Origin: Pseudomonas fluorescens
GTDB lineage: Bacteria > Pseudomonadota > Gammaproteobacteria > Pseudomonadales > Pseudomonadaceae
DNA: 64,000 bases
NCBI RefSeq assembly: GCF_902497995.1
Contig: NZ_CABVII010000013.1
Coordinates: 62,001 to 126,000 of the forward strand
Reading direction: 5' to 3'
The stretch's first letter is position 1. Every line of letters begins with the position of its first letter. A program made the translations under genes and the position numbers. The notes beneath the pieces are model-generated. The model searched no databases, had not been told where the DNA came from, and was given only the letters and a program-made list of their open reading frames with translations. This document shows positions 26,264-35,114 of the stretch, piece after piece.

Positions 26264-26284
26264 CGGGAGGGCTGGTCCCTCCCG
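26264..26284 (+). terminator. Terminator hairpin after glyA
   Basis: CGGGAGGG and CCCTCCCG form a perfect 8-bp stem with a 5-nt loop (CTGGT), 7 bp past the glyA stop. The following T-tract is weak. Confidence 0.55.
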
Positions 26285-26384
26285 TTCGCGCAGACGGATG
26301 AACAGCGCCTTGAATTCAAGCGCGTAGACGCAGACTCGCGATCCTATGGGCAAACCTGACCGGAGCGCTCTATGATTGATCCCC

Positions 26385-26786
26385 ATGACGACCACGCCGC
26401 CAATCCGCCAACCCTGCCCGCCCGGCGCCTGCGACTGCGGGCGTGACCCGCTGCTGGACACCCCGGGCGCGGACGTGCGCATTCTGTTCCTGACCCGCTC
26501 GGAGGAAAAGCGCCTGGTCGAGCGCCTGGAAAACCTGCAGAGCCTGAGCGACCTCGAACGGTTGCAGCAGCGGATGTACGAGCAGCTGGGTATCCGGGTG
26601 GAGATCGCCCCCGGGTTCAACGAAGTACGGACCATGCGCGGCATCGCCATTTCCATCGGCGAACTGCCCGGCTTGTGCCGCAAGACCCGGCAGTCGATTC
26701 CGGCGGCCATTCGCCGCGGTCTGGAGAAACGTCCCGAGGTTGCCTACGATCTGCTCAATGCCAACGACCTGTTGCGCGATGCCTGA
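26385..26786 (+). CDS. Conserved-looking hypothetical protein with an N-terminal Cys cluster
   Basis: A 133-residue cytoplasmic protein that I do not recognise. The N-terminus carries three cysteines close together (CPPGACDCGRDPLLD), which could hold a metal. The middle is helical and charged (RSEEKRLVERLENLQSLSDL), and a later GLCRKTRQSIPAAIRRGL adds one more Cys. Codon use looks like that of its neighbours. The ATG at 26385 has only a weak ribosome site; a TTG 3 codons earlier is possible. It follows glyA by 128 bp, beyond a terminator. Confidence 0.6.
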   Translation: MTTTPPIRQPCPPGACDCGRDPLLDTPGADVRILFLTRSEEKRLVERLENLQSLSDLERLQQRMYEQLGIRVEIAPGFNEVRTMRGIAISIGELPGLCRKTRQSIPAAIRRGLEKRPEVAYDLLNANDLLRDA

Positions 26787-26998
26787 TCCTTGGCCCCGTT
26801 CCCGCGCCTTTTCTTGCAAAGACAACGAAACAGGATCAGCGGTCATACGCGGATTCTGGCCCGCTGCTATGCCTTTTCATGGGAGAAATCGTTTCAGGCC
26901 GGCCAGGATGAAGCCGGCAAGACAGGCGTGACCGTGGTCCCGGCGCCAGCCAGGTGCGCGAAGATCAACAGGTGCCAATCCGTAACGGGAGGTGGCGA

Positions 26999-27280
26999 AT
27001 GTTATTCATGGTCAGTTGGACTATCAGCCCGCAAAACCGCAACAGCGTGATCCAGCGCTTTCTCGAGACCAAGGGGGCTCCACCCGAAGGCGTGAAGATG
27101 CTGGGGCGCTGGCACGCCGTCGGTGGCTCCAGCGGGTTTGGCATCGCCGAAACCGATGATGTCGTACAGATTCAGAAGTGGGTGCTGCAATGGAATGACC
27201 TCATGAACATGGAAGTCCATGCGGCGTTGACCGATGAGCAGGCGGCGCCGTTACTAGCAGCCGTTGTCAGCAAGCAATAG
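26999..27280 (+). CDS. DUF3303 family protein
   Basis: A 93-residue protein matching the DUF3303 pattern: MLFMVSWTISPQNRNSVIQRFL at the start, GVKMLGRWHAVGGSSGFGI in the middle, and a C-terminal LMNMEVHAALTDEQA. The family adopts a dimeric ferredoxin-like (ALAD/EthD-like) fold of unknown role. The start is chosen at the ATG 6 nt after GGGAGGTGG; the open frame continues upstream without a ribosome site. It is unlinked to its neighbours. Confidence 0.75.
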   Translation: MLFMVSWTISPQNRNSVIQRFLETKGAPPEGVKMLGRWHAVGGSSGFGIAETDDVVQIQKWVLQWNDLMNMEVHAALTDEQAAPLLAAVVSKQ

Positions 27281-27336
27281 TCATCCGGGCGGCGGGCCCT
27301 GCTCGCCGTCCCTCCTCTCGAGCACCCTCCGGTATC

Positions 27337-27426
27337 TGTGGGAGCGGGCTTGCTCGCGAAGACGGCAGCCCATTTAGAATCGCAGTGACTATGAGACCGC
27401 TTTCGCGAGCAAGCCCGCTCCCACAG
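27337..27426. repeat. REPIN doublet
   Basis: CTGTGGGAGCGGGCTTGCTC and the inverted GAGCAAGCCCGCTCCCACAG around a 45-bp spacer, between the convergent DUF3303 and ligD genes. Confidence 0.85.
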
Positions 27427-27485
27427 TGGATTTTGTCGGGCTCAGGTCTTGTGGACACCCACAAATCGTCCCGGAGTACGAGTCT

Positions 27486-30176
27486 CTACTTCTTCATCCC
27501 CACCCGCCGCCGCATCTCGGCGGTGATGGTCTGCCGGGTTTTCTTCAGGTCCGCCCAGGGTCCATCGCCCACCTCTGCCAGCCGCTCATGCACAGTGTGC
27601 ACATTCCATTGATTCCCCCCCTTGAGCTCACCCACCTCCTCGCGAAAGACCGGCACCGACACCGGTAGCCCTTCGCGAGTCCGCACGGCGTAGGCGCAGA
27701 TGGTGGTGGCTCCCAGTCCGTTGCGCAGGTAATCGATGAAGATCCGTCCGACCCGATTCTTCGGGCCGGAGACCGCGGAAAAACGATCCGGCAGCAATTT
27801 GGCCATGTGGCTGACGATGGCATGACTGAAGTCCTTGACCTCGTCCCAGCCCAGCTTGCGGGTCAGTGGCACCACCAGGTGAATGCCCTTGCCGCCGCTG
27901 GTCTTGAGGAAGGCCTTGAGCCCCAGTTCATCGAGCACCGAAAGCGTCAGTTGAGTCGCCTCGACCATGCGTTTCCAGGGCAGCGCCGGGTCCGGGTCCA
28001 GGTCAAGGACGAAGCGGTCGGGTTTGTCGAGGTTGTCGGATGTGGCGTTCCAGGTGTGCAGTTCCACCGTGCTCATCTGCACGGCGCCGATCAGGGCTTC
28101 GGCGTTGTTGATGATCATCACCGGTTGACCGGTGAGGGCCTTGTCCAGGGTGGTGATTCCCGCAATGGCCAGGCGTTCGGCGTTCTTCTGGAAAAACAGC
28201 TCGCCGGCGATGCCGTCCGGGGCGCGCACCAATGCCACGGGCCGGTCCTTGAGTTCGGGCAATATCCATTCGGCGACGCTGGCGTAATACTCGGCCAGTT
28301 GCACTTTGGTGGTGCCGCTGCTGGCGTCGATCACTCGGTCCGGGTGGGTGATGCGCACCTTGCCCTTGCCCAGGCCGATTTGTGAAGGTGCGGGTTCGAT
28401 GGTTTTCATCTTGGTGGCTGGCTTTTCAGCGGCGCTTTTTTTGGTAGCGGCAGTTTTTGAAGCGGCAGTCTTTATCGCGGCAGCTTGCGCAGCAGCCGTC
28501 TTTGGAGCAGCAGTTTTCGCAGCAGCAGCCTTCGAAACAGCAGTTTTCGAGGTCGAAGTCTTCACGGCTTTCGGACGCTCCTCGGTAATGTCTTCGGCAG
28601 GTTTGTCGTCGCGCAGGCCATGGAACACCGCATGGCGCACCGAGCCTTCCTTGGTCATTTCGGCAAAGGCCACTTCCGCCAGCAGCGTCGGCTTGAGCCA
28701 ATGCACGCCTTTGGCGTCGAAGCCAGTCGGTGGATTGACCACGGGCGGTTTTTTCACCTGCAAGGGTTTCAGTTGCTCGTGGATGTGTTTGAGCGTGGTC
28801 TCGTTGAAGCCGGTGCCGACCTTGCCGGCGTAGCGCAGTTCGCCACTGTCGCGGTCATGCAGCCCCAGCAACAAGGCCCCGAACCCATTGCGCGAACCTT
28901 TTGGATCGGTGAAGCCGACCAGCACGAATTCCTGGCGATGCTTGCACTTGAGCTTGATCCAGTCGCTGCTGCGCCGGGACACGTAGGGCGACCCCAGCCG
29001 CTTGCCGATCAGCCCTTCCATGCGCATCTGGCAGGCGCTATTGAGCAAGGCTTGCGGTTCTTCGCCAAACGCGTCGGAGAACCGCAGCAGCGGGTGTTCA
29101 TTGGGTTTGAGAACTGTCGCCAGCGCGGCCCTGCGCTCCTCGACGGGCACTTCGCGCAGGTCCACGCCGTTGAGGTAGGGCATGTCGAACAGGTAGTACA
29201 GGATGGCGCCGCTGCGGCCGGAATCGAAGGCGTTCTGCAAGGCCTGGAAGTCCGGCACGCCCTGGTCGTTGGCCACCACCATTTCGCCGTCGAGCCAGGC
29301 TGATTCGAGGCCCAGTGCTGCCAGCGCCTGGACTTGTCCCGGCAGCTTGTGGGTCCAGTCGTGACCATTGCGCGTAAACAGTTGGACCTTGCCGTGGTCG
29401 ATGCGCGCCATGATCCGATAGCCGTCGAACTTGATCTCATAGCTCCAGTCACCGTCCGGGGCCTTCTCGACCAGGGTTGCCAGTTCCGGCTTGAGCTGTT
29501 CCGGCAGTTTGGCTTTGCGGGCGCCGGTCAAAGGCGTCGCCCTTTCCTTGCGCGCCGCTGCGGCCGGTTTCTTCACGGGTTTGGGCTTGTCCGCAGTCTT
29601 CGATTTTTTGGGGACGATGGTCCGGTCACTGAGCACGCTGTCGGGCTCGGCGGCGACCACGTCGTACTCGCTTTCGGGTTTGGCCGCGCCGTCCTGGTGC
29701 TTGATCAGAAACCATTGCTCCTGCTTGCCCGGCATGTGCGTGCGCACCAGGTTCCACAACCCGCCGAGCTTCTCGCCCTGCAGCTCGAACTTGAGCTTGC
29801 CCTTGGCGTAGGCCTTGGCCGGATCCTCCTGGGGAATCCACACGCCACGGTCCCAGACGATCACGTCGCCGGCGCCGTAATGCCCTTCGGGGATGCTGCC
29901 CTCGAACGTGGCGTAGTCCAGCGGATGGTCTTCAACGTGGACTGCCAGGCGCTTGACCTTGGGATCGAGTGACGGCCCCTTGGGCACCGCCCAGCTTTTC
30001 AGGGCGCCGTCGAGTTCCAGGCGAAAGTCGTAATGCAGGCGCGAGGCATCATGCTTCTGGATGCAGAATTGCAGGGCATGGTCTTGCGCTTTTTTTTTGC
30101 GCGAGCGCTTGGCGGCCGGTTCAGAGGTCGCCGAGAAGTCGCGCATGCGGTTGTAATCGTCCAGATTCCTGTTCAT
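27486..30176 (-). CDS. ligD: ATP-dependent DNA ligase D (NHEJ, three-domain LigD)
   Basis: An 896-residue multidomain enzyme of bacterial non-homologous end joining. Domain order is Pseudomonas-like. The 3'-phosphoesterase comes first (about residues 35-160, with SRLHYDFRLELDG). The ligase domain follows (about 225-540, with adenylated K249 in SYEIKFDGYR). An Ala/Lys/Thr-rich linker spans about 565-615, and the primase-polymerase domain about 625-890 (DRFVLDLDPDPALPW catalytic Asp pair and SGGKGIHLV). It fills nicks and gaps and seals breaks with Ku; no Ku gene is in the window. Its start overlaps the stop of the methyltransferase gene (ATGA), so it is the third gene of an operon. It is longer than P. 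aeruginosa LigD (840), mainly through the linker. Confidence 0.95.
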   Translation of the reverse strand: MNRNLDDYNRMRDFSATSEPAAKRSRKKKAQDHALQFCIQKHDASRLHYDFRLELDGALKSWAVPKGPSLDPKVKRLAVHVEDHPLDYATFEGSIPEGHYGAGDVIVWDRGVWIPQEDPAKAYAKGKLKFELQGEKLGGLWNLVRTHMPGKQEQWFLIKHQDGAAKPESEYDVVAAEPDSVLSDRTIVPKKSKTADKPKPVKKPAAAARKERATPLTGARKAKLPEQLKPELATLVEKAPDGDWSYEIKFDGYRIMARIDHGKVQLFTRNGHDWTHKLPGQVQALAALGLESAWLDGEMVVANDQGVPDFQALQNAFDSGRSGAILYYLFDMPYLNGVDLREVPVEERRAALATVLKPNEHPLLRFSDAFGEEPQALLNSACQMRMEGLIGKRLGSPYVSRRSSDWIKLKCKHRQEFVLVGFTDPKGSRNGFGALLLGLHDRDSGELRYAGKVGTGFNETTLKHIHEQLKPLQVKKPPVVNPPTGFDAKGVHWLKPTLLAEVAFAEMTKEGSVRHAVFHGLRDDKPAEDITEERPKAVKTSTSKTAVSKAAAAKTAAPKTAAAQAAAIKTAASKTAATKKSAAEKPATKMKTIEPAPSQIGLGKGKVRITHPDRVIDASSGTTKVQLAEYYASVAEWILPELKDRPVALVRAPDGIAGELFFQKNAERLAIAGITTLDKALTGQPVMIINNAEALIGAVQMSTVELHTWNATSDNLDKPDRFVLDLDPDPALPWKRMVEATQLTLSVLDELGLKAFLKTSGGKGIHLVVPLTRKLGWDEVKDFSHAIVSHMAKLLPDRFSAVSGPKNRVGRIFIDYLRNGLGATTICAYAVRTREGLPVSVPVFREEVGELKGGNQWNVHTVHERLAEVGDGPWADLKKTRQTITAEMRRRVGMKK

Positions 30177-31168
30177 GGCCCACCTGCAGGCGAGGTCACG
30201 ATGCCCCCGATGCCGGGGCCGATGCGCGTGACGATCAACGCCACCACGGCAATCCGCTCCACGCGTTGATAGCCTTGGGTCAACAACTCCTCACCGAACA
30301 CATCGGGGTCGAGTTCGCGGTACGTCCAGCCGAACAGCGGCGACTCAAGACGCGGGGTCAGTGCGGCCAGAAACGGGTCGCAACCATCGATCATCGCCAC
30401 GCCGGTGTACAGCACCAGCGAGCCGCCGGGGGCCAGTCGATACAGGGCCTGCTCGACGATACGCAGCGACAACTGTTCGCCAAGCGCTCCGCCGCCGTGG
30501 CGGTAGGCACGCCCGGCGGGGTCGGCCATGTAGGGTGGATTGGCAACGATCAGGTCGAAGTTGCCGTCGACGTCCTGCAGCACATCGCTGGCTTCGATGC
30601 TGACGTTGGCCACTTCGGCGAGCGCGACGTTGACCGCTGTCAGGCGTAGCGCCGCCGGGTTGATGTCGACGGCCAGCACTTGGGCCTCACGACGCGCGCG
30701 GGCAATCACGATCGCTCCGACTCCGGCGCCACAGCCGATGTCGACCGCACGCCTGGTCGGCGCGAAGTTCTGTTGCAGATGCGTGTGAATCAGCTGGGCG
30801 AAACGGTAGGTGTCGGGGCCGAAGAACACCGCGTCAGCGGCATCGGTGGGGAACCCGGAATGCACGAACAGCAGATCATCGAGGCTAGACCAGCGCACAC
30901 GACTTCTCAGCCGCCCATTGCTCTGCTCGAGGACGCCCGCTTGTTCCAACTGTCGCTGTTCGTCCACCGACAACAGGCCGGGCTCGAACGACCGCGACCA
31001 GCCAAAAATTTCGCGCAGGGTCCGGGCGCTTTGTCCGAACGCGCGATCATTGACCCGCTGGTGGGTCAGCGGCGTCGGCGTGATAAAACGGTAGCCGTCG
31101 GCCTGCAAGCGGCGACCCAGTTGCAGCAATGCCAGATCGGCAGCGCCCAGTTGTGCTTCCTGATTCAT
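30173..31168 (-). CDS. Class I SAM-dependent methyltransferase (PrmB/HemK-like fold)
   Basis: A 331-residue methyltransferase. An N-terminal domain of about 135 residues of unknown type precedes the Rossmann domain: VDIGCGAGVGAIVIARA is motif I and DLIVANPPYMADP is the N-P-P-Y motif IV found in N6-adenine and N5-glutamine methyltransferases. The target could be nucleic acid or protein glutamine. The ATG at 31168 has GGGAG at proper spacing. The gene starts 10 bp after the diiron-protein gene and overlaps ligD by 4 bp, so all three are translationally linked. Confidence 0.82.
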   Translation of the reverse strand: MNQEAQLGAADLALLQLGRRLQADGYRFITPTPLTHQRVNDRAFGQSARTLREIFGWSRSFEPGLLSVDEQRQLEQAGVLEQSNGRLRSRVRWSSLDDLLFVHSGFPTDAADAVFFGPDTYRFAQLIHTHLQQNFAPTRRAVDIGCGAGVGAIVIARARREAQVLAVDINPAALRLTAVNVALAEVANVSIEASDVLQDVDGNFDLIVANPPYMADPAGRAYRHGGGALGEQLSLRIVEQALYRLAPGGSLVLYTGVAMIDGCDPFLAALTPRLESPLFGWTYRELDPDVFGEELLTQGYQRVERIAVVALIVTRIGPGIGGIVTSPAGGP

Positions 31169-31178
31169 CACAGGCTCC

Positions 31179-32561
31179 CTATCGAAGGCTGGATTTGAGT
31201 TCGATAAACCGTCGCGTGGCCATCAGGCCAGCCGGGTGGGAATGCCGGTGGGCCGACAGCCATGGGATCAGCACCTGCATCTGCTCGTGGGCGGCCAGTC
31301 CCTCCAGCGCGGCGTGCAGGCTCGCGATATCCGGATCATTGGCGGGCACCGGCGGTTCTGCCGAGGCGCCAGTGCCCCGTCGCACCGCTGCGGGCAAATG
31401 CTCAGGTCTCCAGTTTCCGCCGATCCAGTCATGCAGCAACTGTTTTTCATAGGGGCTGAACACCCCGAACATGGCCGCGCCGTCGCCGTCGATCAATTGC
31501 CAGAAGCGGCTGGCCTGCGGGTCCTGGTGACGCTTGATCCAGCCCTTTTCTTCCAGGGCAGCGAGGAAGCCGGGCAACTGCCCGGGCGCCGACAACCATT
31601 GGTTGACGGTCTTGCCCTCGAAGCGACAGTAGTCGGAATGCATGTGCTGGCCGAACGGACGTTTACGTTCCAGCATGTCCAGCACTTCGCCGTACAAGTC
31701 GAAGGACTCGATAATCGCGCGGCTGCCCTGCCCCAGATCATTAAGCCGGTAGCCCCATGCGACCCGGCGCAAAAACGCCTCGCGATCACCTTCGATCGGC
31801 AGCAGCTGCAACACCGACTGCACAGCCTTGTGCGCATGGCCGGTGCTGGCATTGTCGATGGTCACGTGCAGGGTGAAGTAATACGGATCGATGCCCAGCT
31901 CGCCGAGTTCATAAGCACTGATCAACAAGTGCAGCGGCAGCACCTCGTAGCCGAGGTTGTAGCCGATCACCTCAGGCAGACACTCATCGCTGCATTCACC
32001 CAGCGCCAACTGCACCGCGCCTTGCAGGTAATACTCGTCAGCGATCACGCCGCTGTCCAAGCCATGCTCGGCGAGCAGTCTGCGGTAGATCACCACGTGG
32101 TTCTGCGCCGGATTGCCCTCGCCCAACTCTTCCAGGTAAGTGCAAATCAGGCCTTCGAAACGCGGGTCGCGCCAATGCCGCAGCAGGCCATACAGCCAGG
32201 CACCGTCCACCCGTTTGGTCGGGGCAACAGACTGCAGAAAAAACAGCGCGTGCGCCTTGTTGCTGAAGAACTGCCGCGGTCCGCCCTCCTTGCGCTGTTG
32301 CAGGTAGTCGGCGTATTGCCGGGCGACGGCGATGCTGTGTTGTTCGACAAAACCTTGCAATTCCGACAGGTCCTGCGGCAACTCGTCCGGCAGTTGCGCC
32401 GCTCGCTGCAACTGGGTCTGCAGAAAGCTTTGAGCGAGTGCATGCCGGTGCTGCGCACCGTCGCTCAGCAGCAGTTGCTCGTAGATTTGCTTAACGCTGC
32501 CGGCGCCGGGAATCGAATATTCGTGGGCAGGCCTGGATTCAAGTCGTGTCAGGGCAGTCAT
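31179..32561 (-). CDS. Iron-containing redox enzyme (heme-oxygenase-like diiron oxidase family)
   Basis: A 460-residue protein of the heme-oxygenase-like diiron oxidase (HDO) superfamily. Two helices with probable metal ligands can be seen: EELGEGNPAQNHVVIYRR (Glu...His pattern) and later YFTLHVTIDNASTGHAH, the expected second His/Asp set. Related enzymes perform oxidations such as fatty-acid decarboxylation, N-oxygenation or C-C cleavage. The protein is about 200 residues longer than minimal HDOs. It is the first gene of the operon with a methyltransferase and ligD. A start 16 codons upstream is possible, but the ATG at 32561 begins the plausible protein. The substrate is unknown. Confidence 0.75.
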   Translation of the reverse strand: MTALTRLESRPAHEYSIPGAGSVKQIYEQLLLSDGAQHRHALAQSFLQTQLQRAAQLPDELPQDLSELQGFVEQHSIAVARQYADYLQQRKEGGPRQFFSNKAHALFFLQSVAPTKRVDGAWLYGLLRHWRDPRFEGLICTYLEELGEGNPAQNHVVIYRRLLAEHGLDSGVIADEYYLQGAVQLALGECSDECLPEVIGYNLGYEVLPLHLLISAYELGELGIDPYYFTLHVTIDNASTGHAHKAVQSVLQLLPIEGDREAFLRRVAWGYRLNDLGQGSRAIIESFDLYGEVLDMLERKRPFGQHMHSDYCRFEGKTVNQWLSAPGQLPGFLAALEEKGWIKRHQDPQASRFWQLIDGDGAAMFGVFSPYEKQLLHDWIGGNWRPEHLPAAVRRGTGASAEPPVPANDPDIASLHAALEGLAAHEQMQVLIPWLSAHRHSHPAGLMATRRFIELKSSLR

Positions 32562-32754
32562 GGATGCATCTCTCGGTCTGAGGCCAGTGGCAGGACGCTG
32601 GATCAGCACGTCTCTACATCAGCAGAGCGACCGCTGCGCAGAAAAATTCCATTGGTGTTCAAAGGCCCCGGACAGACGGCTGCGGGTGCGGCACTTGGCT
32701 TGCACTGGAGTGAATATACTCAACGGGTGTGGACCCATCCTTCGGAGAGCGATC

Positions 32755-33207
32755 ATGCGCACGGTTCATCTCATCGAGGCGGCTAACATCCCCGGGCCGG
32801 TCAATGTCGTGGGTGAGGCGATCACGATTCTCGCCGGTGGTGATCTGTCCAAGCCCTTTGAAGTGCATATTCAGCAAGGGGTGCAAGGCGGAGGGCCGCC
32901 GCCGCACTTTCATCCCTGGGATGAAGCCTTCTATGTCATCGACGGGCAGGTGGAAGTGACGGTCGAGGGCAAATCCAACACGGTTTCGAGCGGTGGTTAT
33001 GTGCATATCCCAGCCGGGACCGTCCATGCCTACAAGAACCTCAGTACCTCGGCGAAGATGATTGGGGTGGTGTCCGATCCGCGGGGCGGGCAGTTCTTTG
33101 CGGCGATGGATCGGCTCAGGGTGCCGGAGGATTTAGCGCGGATATTTGAAGTGGCCGAGCGTTATGGGGTTACGTTTCTGGTGCCGAAACCATCCGGGAT
33201 ACCGTAG
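32755..33207 (+). CDS. Cupin-domain protein
   Basis: A 150-residue single-domain cupin. Motif 1 is GGPPPHFHPWDEAFYVIDGQVEV, supplying two His and a Glu as metal ligands, and motif 2 is HIPAGTVHAYKN with the last His. Such small cupins are metal-dependent enzymes or sensors; the function is not predictable here. It is divergent from the diiron-protein operon (193-bp gap) and is monocistronic, followed by a REP doublet. The longer reading frame from 32560 is rejected because it covers the divergent promoter region; the ATG has GGAGAGCGATC upstream. Confidence 0.8.
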   Translation: MRTVHLIEAANIPGPVNVVGEAITILAGGDLSKPFEVHIQQGVQGGGPPPHFHPWDEAFYVIDGQVEVTVEGKSNTVSSGGYVHIPAGTVHAYKNLSTSAKMIGVVSDPRGGQFFAAMDRLRVPEDLARIFEVAERYGVTFLVPKPSGIP

Positions 33208-33241
33208 AAGTGGAGATTCAACAGGTTTACCGCGTTATCGT

Positions 33242-33309
33242 TCTTCGCGAGCAAGCCCGCTCCCACATTGAGTACGCGGTCAATGTGGGAGCGGGCTTGT
33301 TCGCGAAGG
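33242..33309. repeat. REPIN doublet (inverted order)
   Basis: CTTCGCGAGCAAGCCCGCTC comes first and GAGCGGGCTTGTTCGCGAAG second, enclosing about 24 bp (CCACATTGAGTACGCGGTC). It separates two convergent genes. Confidence 0.85.
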
Positions 33310-33344
33310 CGGCCTGACAGCCAACGTGGCTTTTAGGGTGCACC

Positions 33345-34073
33345 TCAAGCAACGCCACCCTTGGCCTGCTGCTCCAGATGCACCTGCAAGTCCGGATCAA
33401 TGCCCAGCGCCGCAGCCAGTTCATCCAGATAACCGCGCTCGGCATCCTGCTGATCGTCCACCAGCATCACACTGGCCAGGTACATTTCCGCCGCCATGCC
33501 AGGGTCCGTGGCCGATTGCGCCACATCGGCGGCGGCCAGCGGCCGGGCGACTTCATCGTCCAGCCATTGCTGCAACTGCGGATCATCGGTGTGACGGCCG
33601 ATCTCGGTGCTGATCATCTGTTTCTCGGCGTCATCGATCCGGCCGTCGGCCTTGGCCGCCGCAATCAATGCCCGCAGGATCGCATGACTGTGGTCTTCGA
33701 CTTCCGGGCCAGACAGCAGGTCCACGGTACGCGGTGCCTGTTGCGGCGCCGCCGCCTGGCTGCGTTGCCAGGCCTGATACGCCTGGAACGCCATCATTCC
33801 CAGCGACGCCAGCGCGGCATAGTTGGTGCCGCCACCCGACCGGGCCCGGGTCGAACCACCCGAGGGTGAGCCGCCGCCCAGCAAACCGCCGAGCAAGCCC
33901 CCCAGGCCACCGGCACCGGCACCCGCACCGGCACCCCCGCCCAACAGGCCGCCAAGCAATCCGCCGAGGTCGCCAAGCCCACCCTGGGCCGAAGCACCGG
34001 GGCCGCCCTGTTGCGGCATCGAGCCCTGGCCGGCACCGCGCAGAAGTTGTTCGAGCAGATCGCTGGTGTTCAT
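33345..34073 (-). CDS. TerB-family tellurite-resistance-like protein (DUF533)
   Basis: A 242-residue protein of the DUF533/TerB family. The first 85 residues contain a short helix (MNTSDLLEQLLRGAGQG) followed by a Gly-rich stretch with repeated GGLGGLLGGLL units. A hydrophobic segment (TNYAALASLGMMAFQAYQAW) follows, and then an all-helical TerB-like domain from about residue 145 with acidic clusters (LIAAAKADGRIDDAEKQMI) that can bind metals. These proteins are often linked to the inner membrane; their role is poorly known. The start is the ATG at 34073 after AAGAGGATGCCGTC. The gene is divergent from pcs. Confidence 0.8.
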   Translation of the reverse strand: MNTSDLLEQLLRGAGQGSMPQQGGPGASAQGGLGDLGGLLGGLLGGGAGAGAGAGGLGGLLGGLLGGGSPSGGSTRARSGGGTNYAALASLGMMAFQAYQAWQRSQAAAPQQAPRTVDLLSGPEVEDHSHAILRALIAAAKADGRIDDAEKQMISTEIGRHTDDPQLQQWLDDEVARPLAAADVAQSATDPGMAAEMYLASVMLVDDQQDAERGYLDELAAALGIDPDLQVHLEQQAKGGVA

Positions 34074-34385
34074 GACGGCATCCTCTTTGGTTGGAGTGAT
34101 CCAGTCAGGCAACGATAGTCCTCGCCAGCCATTGCGCCACCACCGTTTGGCTGACGTGAAACCCGAGCCGTGCACTCTGCCTTCCATGGCCGCGCGACCT
34201 GCAGCGCGGGTCCATAATGCCTGCCGATTTATCCGGGGTATTTTTTGTGTGGCGCAGCTAAGATTCATGGGTGGTGAACCTTATTCCCGGATTCCCGGTC
34301 GATACCTGCAACCCGACCAGGTTTGCCGCCGCCCCCGATCGTGTGGGTGATGACTGGCTTGCTTCACATTCTGGAGAACGCCCCC
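34074..34385. other. Divergent intergenic region between terB-like and pcs genes
   Basis: A 312-bp gap. No open frame with a plausible start was found. It must hold both promoters; near 34233 CCGGGGTATTTTTTGTGTGG is the only AT-rich stretch. No clear operator or RNA gene is visible. Confidence 0.4.
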
Positions 34386-35108
34386 GTGATTTCGACTCTA
34401 CACATCGCCAGGCTCAAAGCATGGGGCGCCCATGGTTTTACCGCCACTGGCGTGGTCACCGCTTTCCTCGCGACCCTCGCGCTGCTGGAAAACCAGCCCA
34501 CCAACTGCCTGCTGTGGCTGGGCGTCGCGCTGATCGTCGACGGGCTGGACGGCGCGCTGGCGCGCAAGGTCAATGTGCAGTCGGTACTGCCGAGTTTCGA
34601 TGGCTCGGTCCTCGACCTGGTGATCGACTACCTGACGTATGTGTTTATCCCGGCGCTGTTCATCTATCGCTACATCCCGTTGCCGGACTACACGCTGCTG
34701 TTGACCGTGTCGCTGATTCTGGTCTCGTCGCTGTTCTGCTTCTGCAACGTCAACATGAAAAGCAAGGACAACTACTTCCAGGGCTTCCCCGCCGCCTGGA
34801 ACGTGGTCGCCCTGTGCTTGTACATCATCGGTCCATCGCCATGGATCACCCTGCTCACCGTCATCGGCCTGGCACTGTTGACGGTGACGCGGATGAAATT
34901 CCTGCACCCGTTCCGCGTGCGCAAGTTCATGCCGATCAACATCGCGGTGACGGCCGTCTGGCTGCTGTGCAGCTTGTCGCTGGTGGTCAATCATCCGGTG
35001 ATCAACCCGCTGGTCATGGGGCTTTGGCTGCTGATGTCGGCTTATTTCCTGGGTATCTGCATCTGGCGTACGGCGATGGAGTGGTTTGACACGTCGCGGC
35101 ACAAGTAG
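34386..35108 (+). CDS. pcs: Phosphatidylcholine synthase
   Basis: A 240-residue inner-membrane CDP-alcohol phosphotransferase with about eight hydrophobic segments. The catalytic motif is DGLDGALARKVNV, then FDGSVLDLVIDY, matching the D-x2-D-G-x2-A-R...G-x3-D-x3-D pattern. Pcs condenses CDP-diacylglycerol with choline to make phosphatidylcholine directly, as in P. aeruginosa (238 residues). The GTG start gives this length and has GGAG upstream; in-frame ATG codons upstream lie in the intergenic region. It is followed after 6 bp by a DUF488 gene. Confidence 0.88.
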   Translation: MISTLHIARLKAWGAHGFTATGVVTAFLATLALLENQPTNCLLWLGVALIVDGLDGALARKVNVQSVLPSFDGSVLDLVIDYLTYVFIPALFIYRYIPLPDYTLLLTVSLILVSSLFCFCNVNMKSKDNYFQGFPAAWNVVALCLYIIGPSPWITLLTVIGLALLTVTRMKFLHPFRVRKFMPINIAVTAVWLLCSLSLVVNHPVINPLVMGLWLLMSAYFLGICIWRTAMEWFDTSRHK

Positions 35109-35114
35109 GCCGCC

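Noticed and set aside
31236..32786. 516-codon plus-strand frame over the diiron-protein gene
   Set aside because: Antisense; the opposite frame has the HDO ligand pattern and a good operon position.
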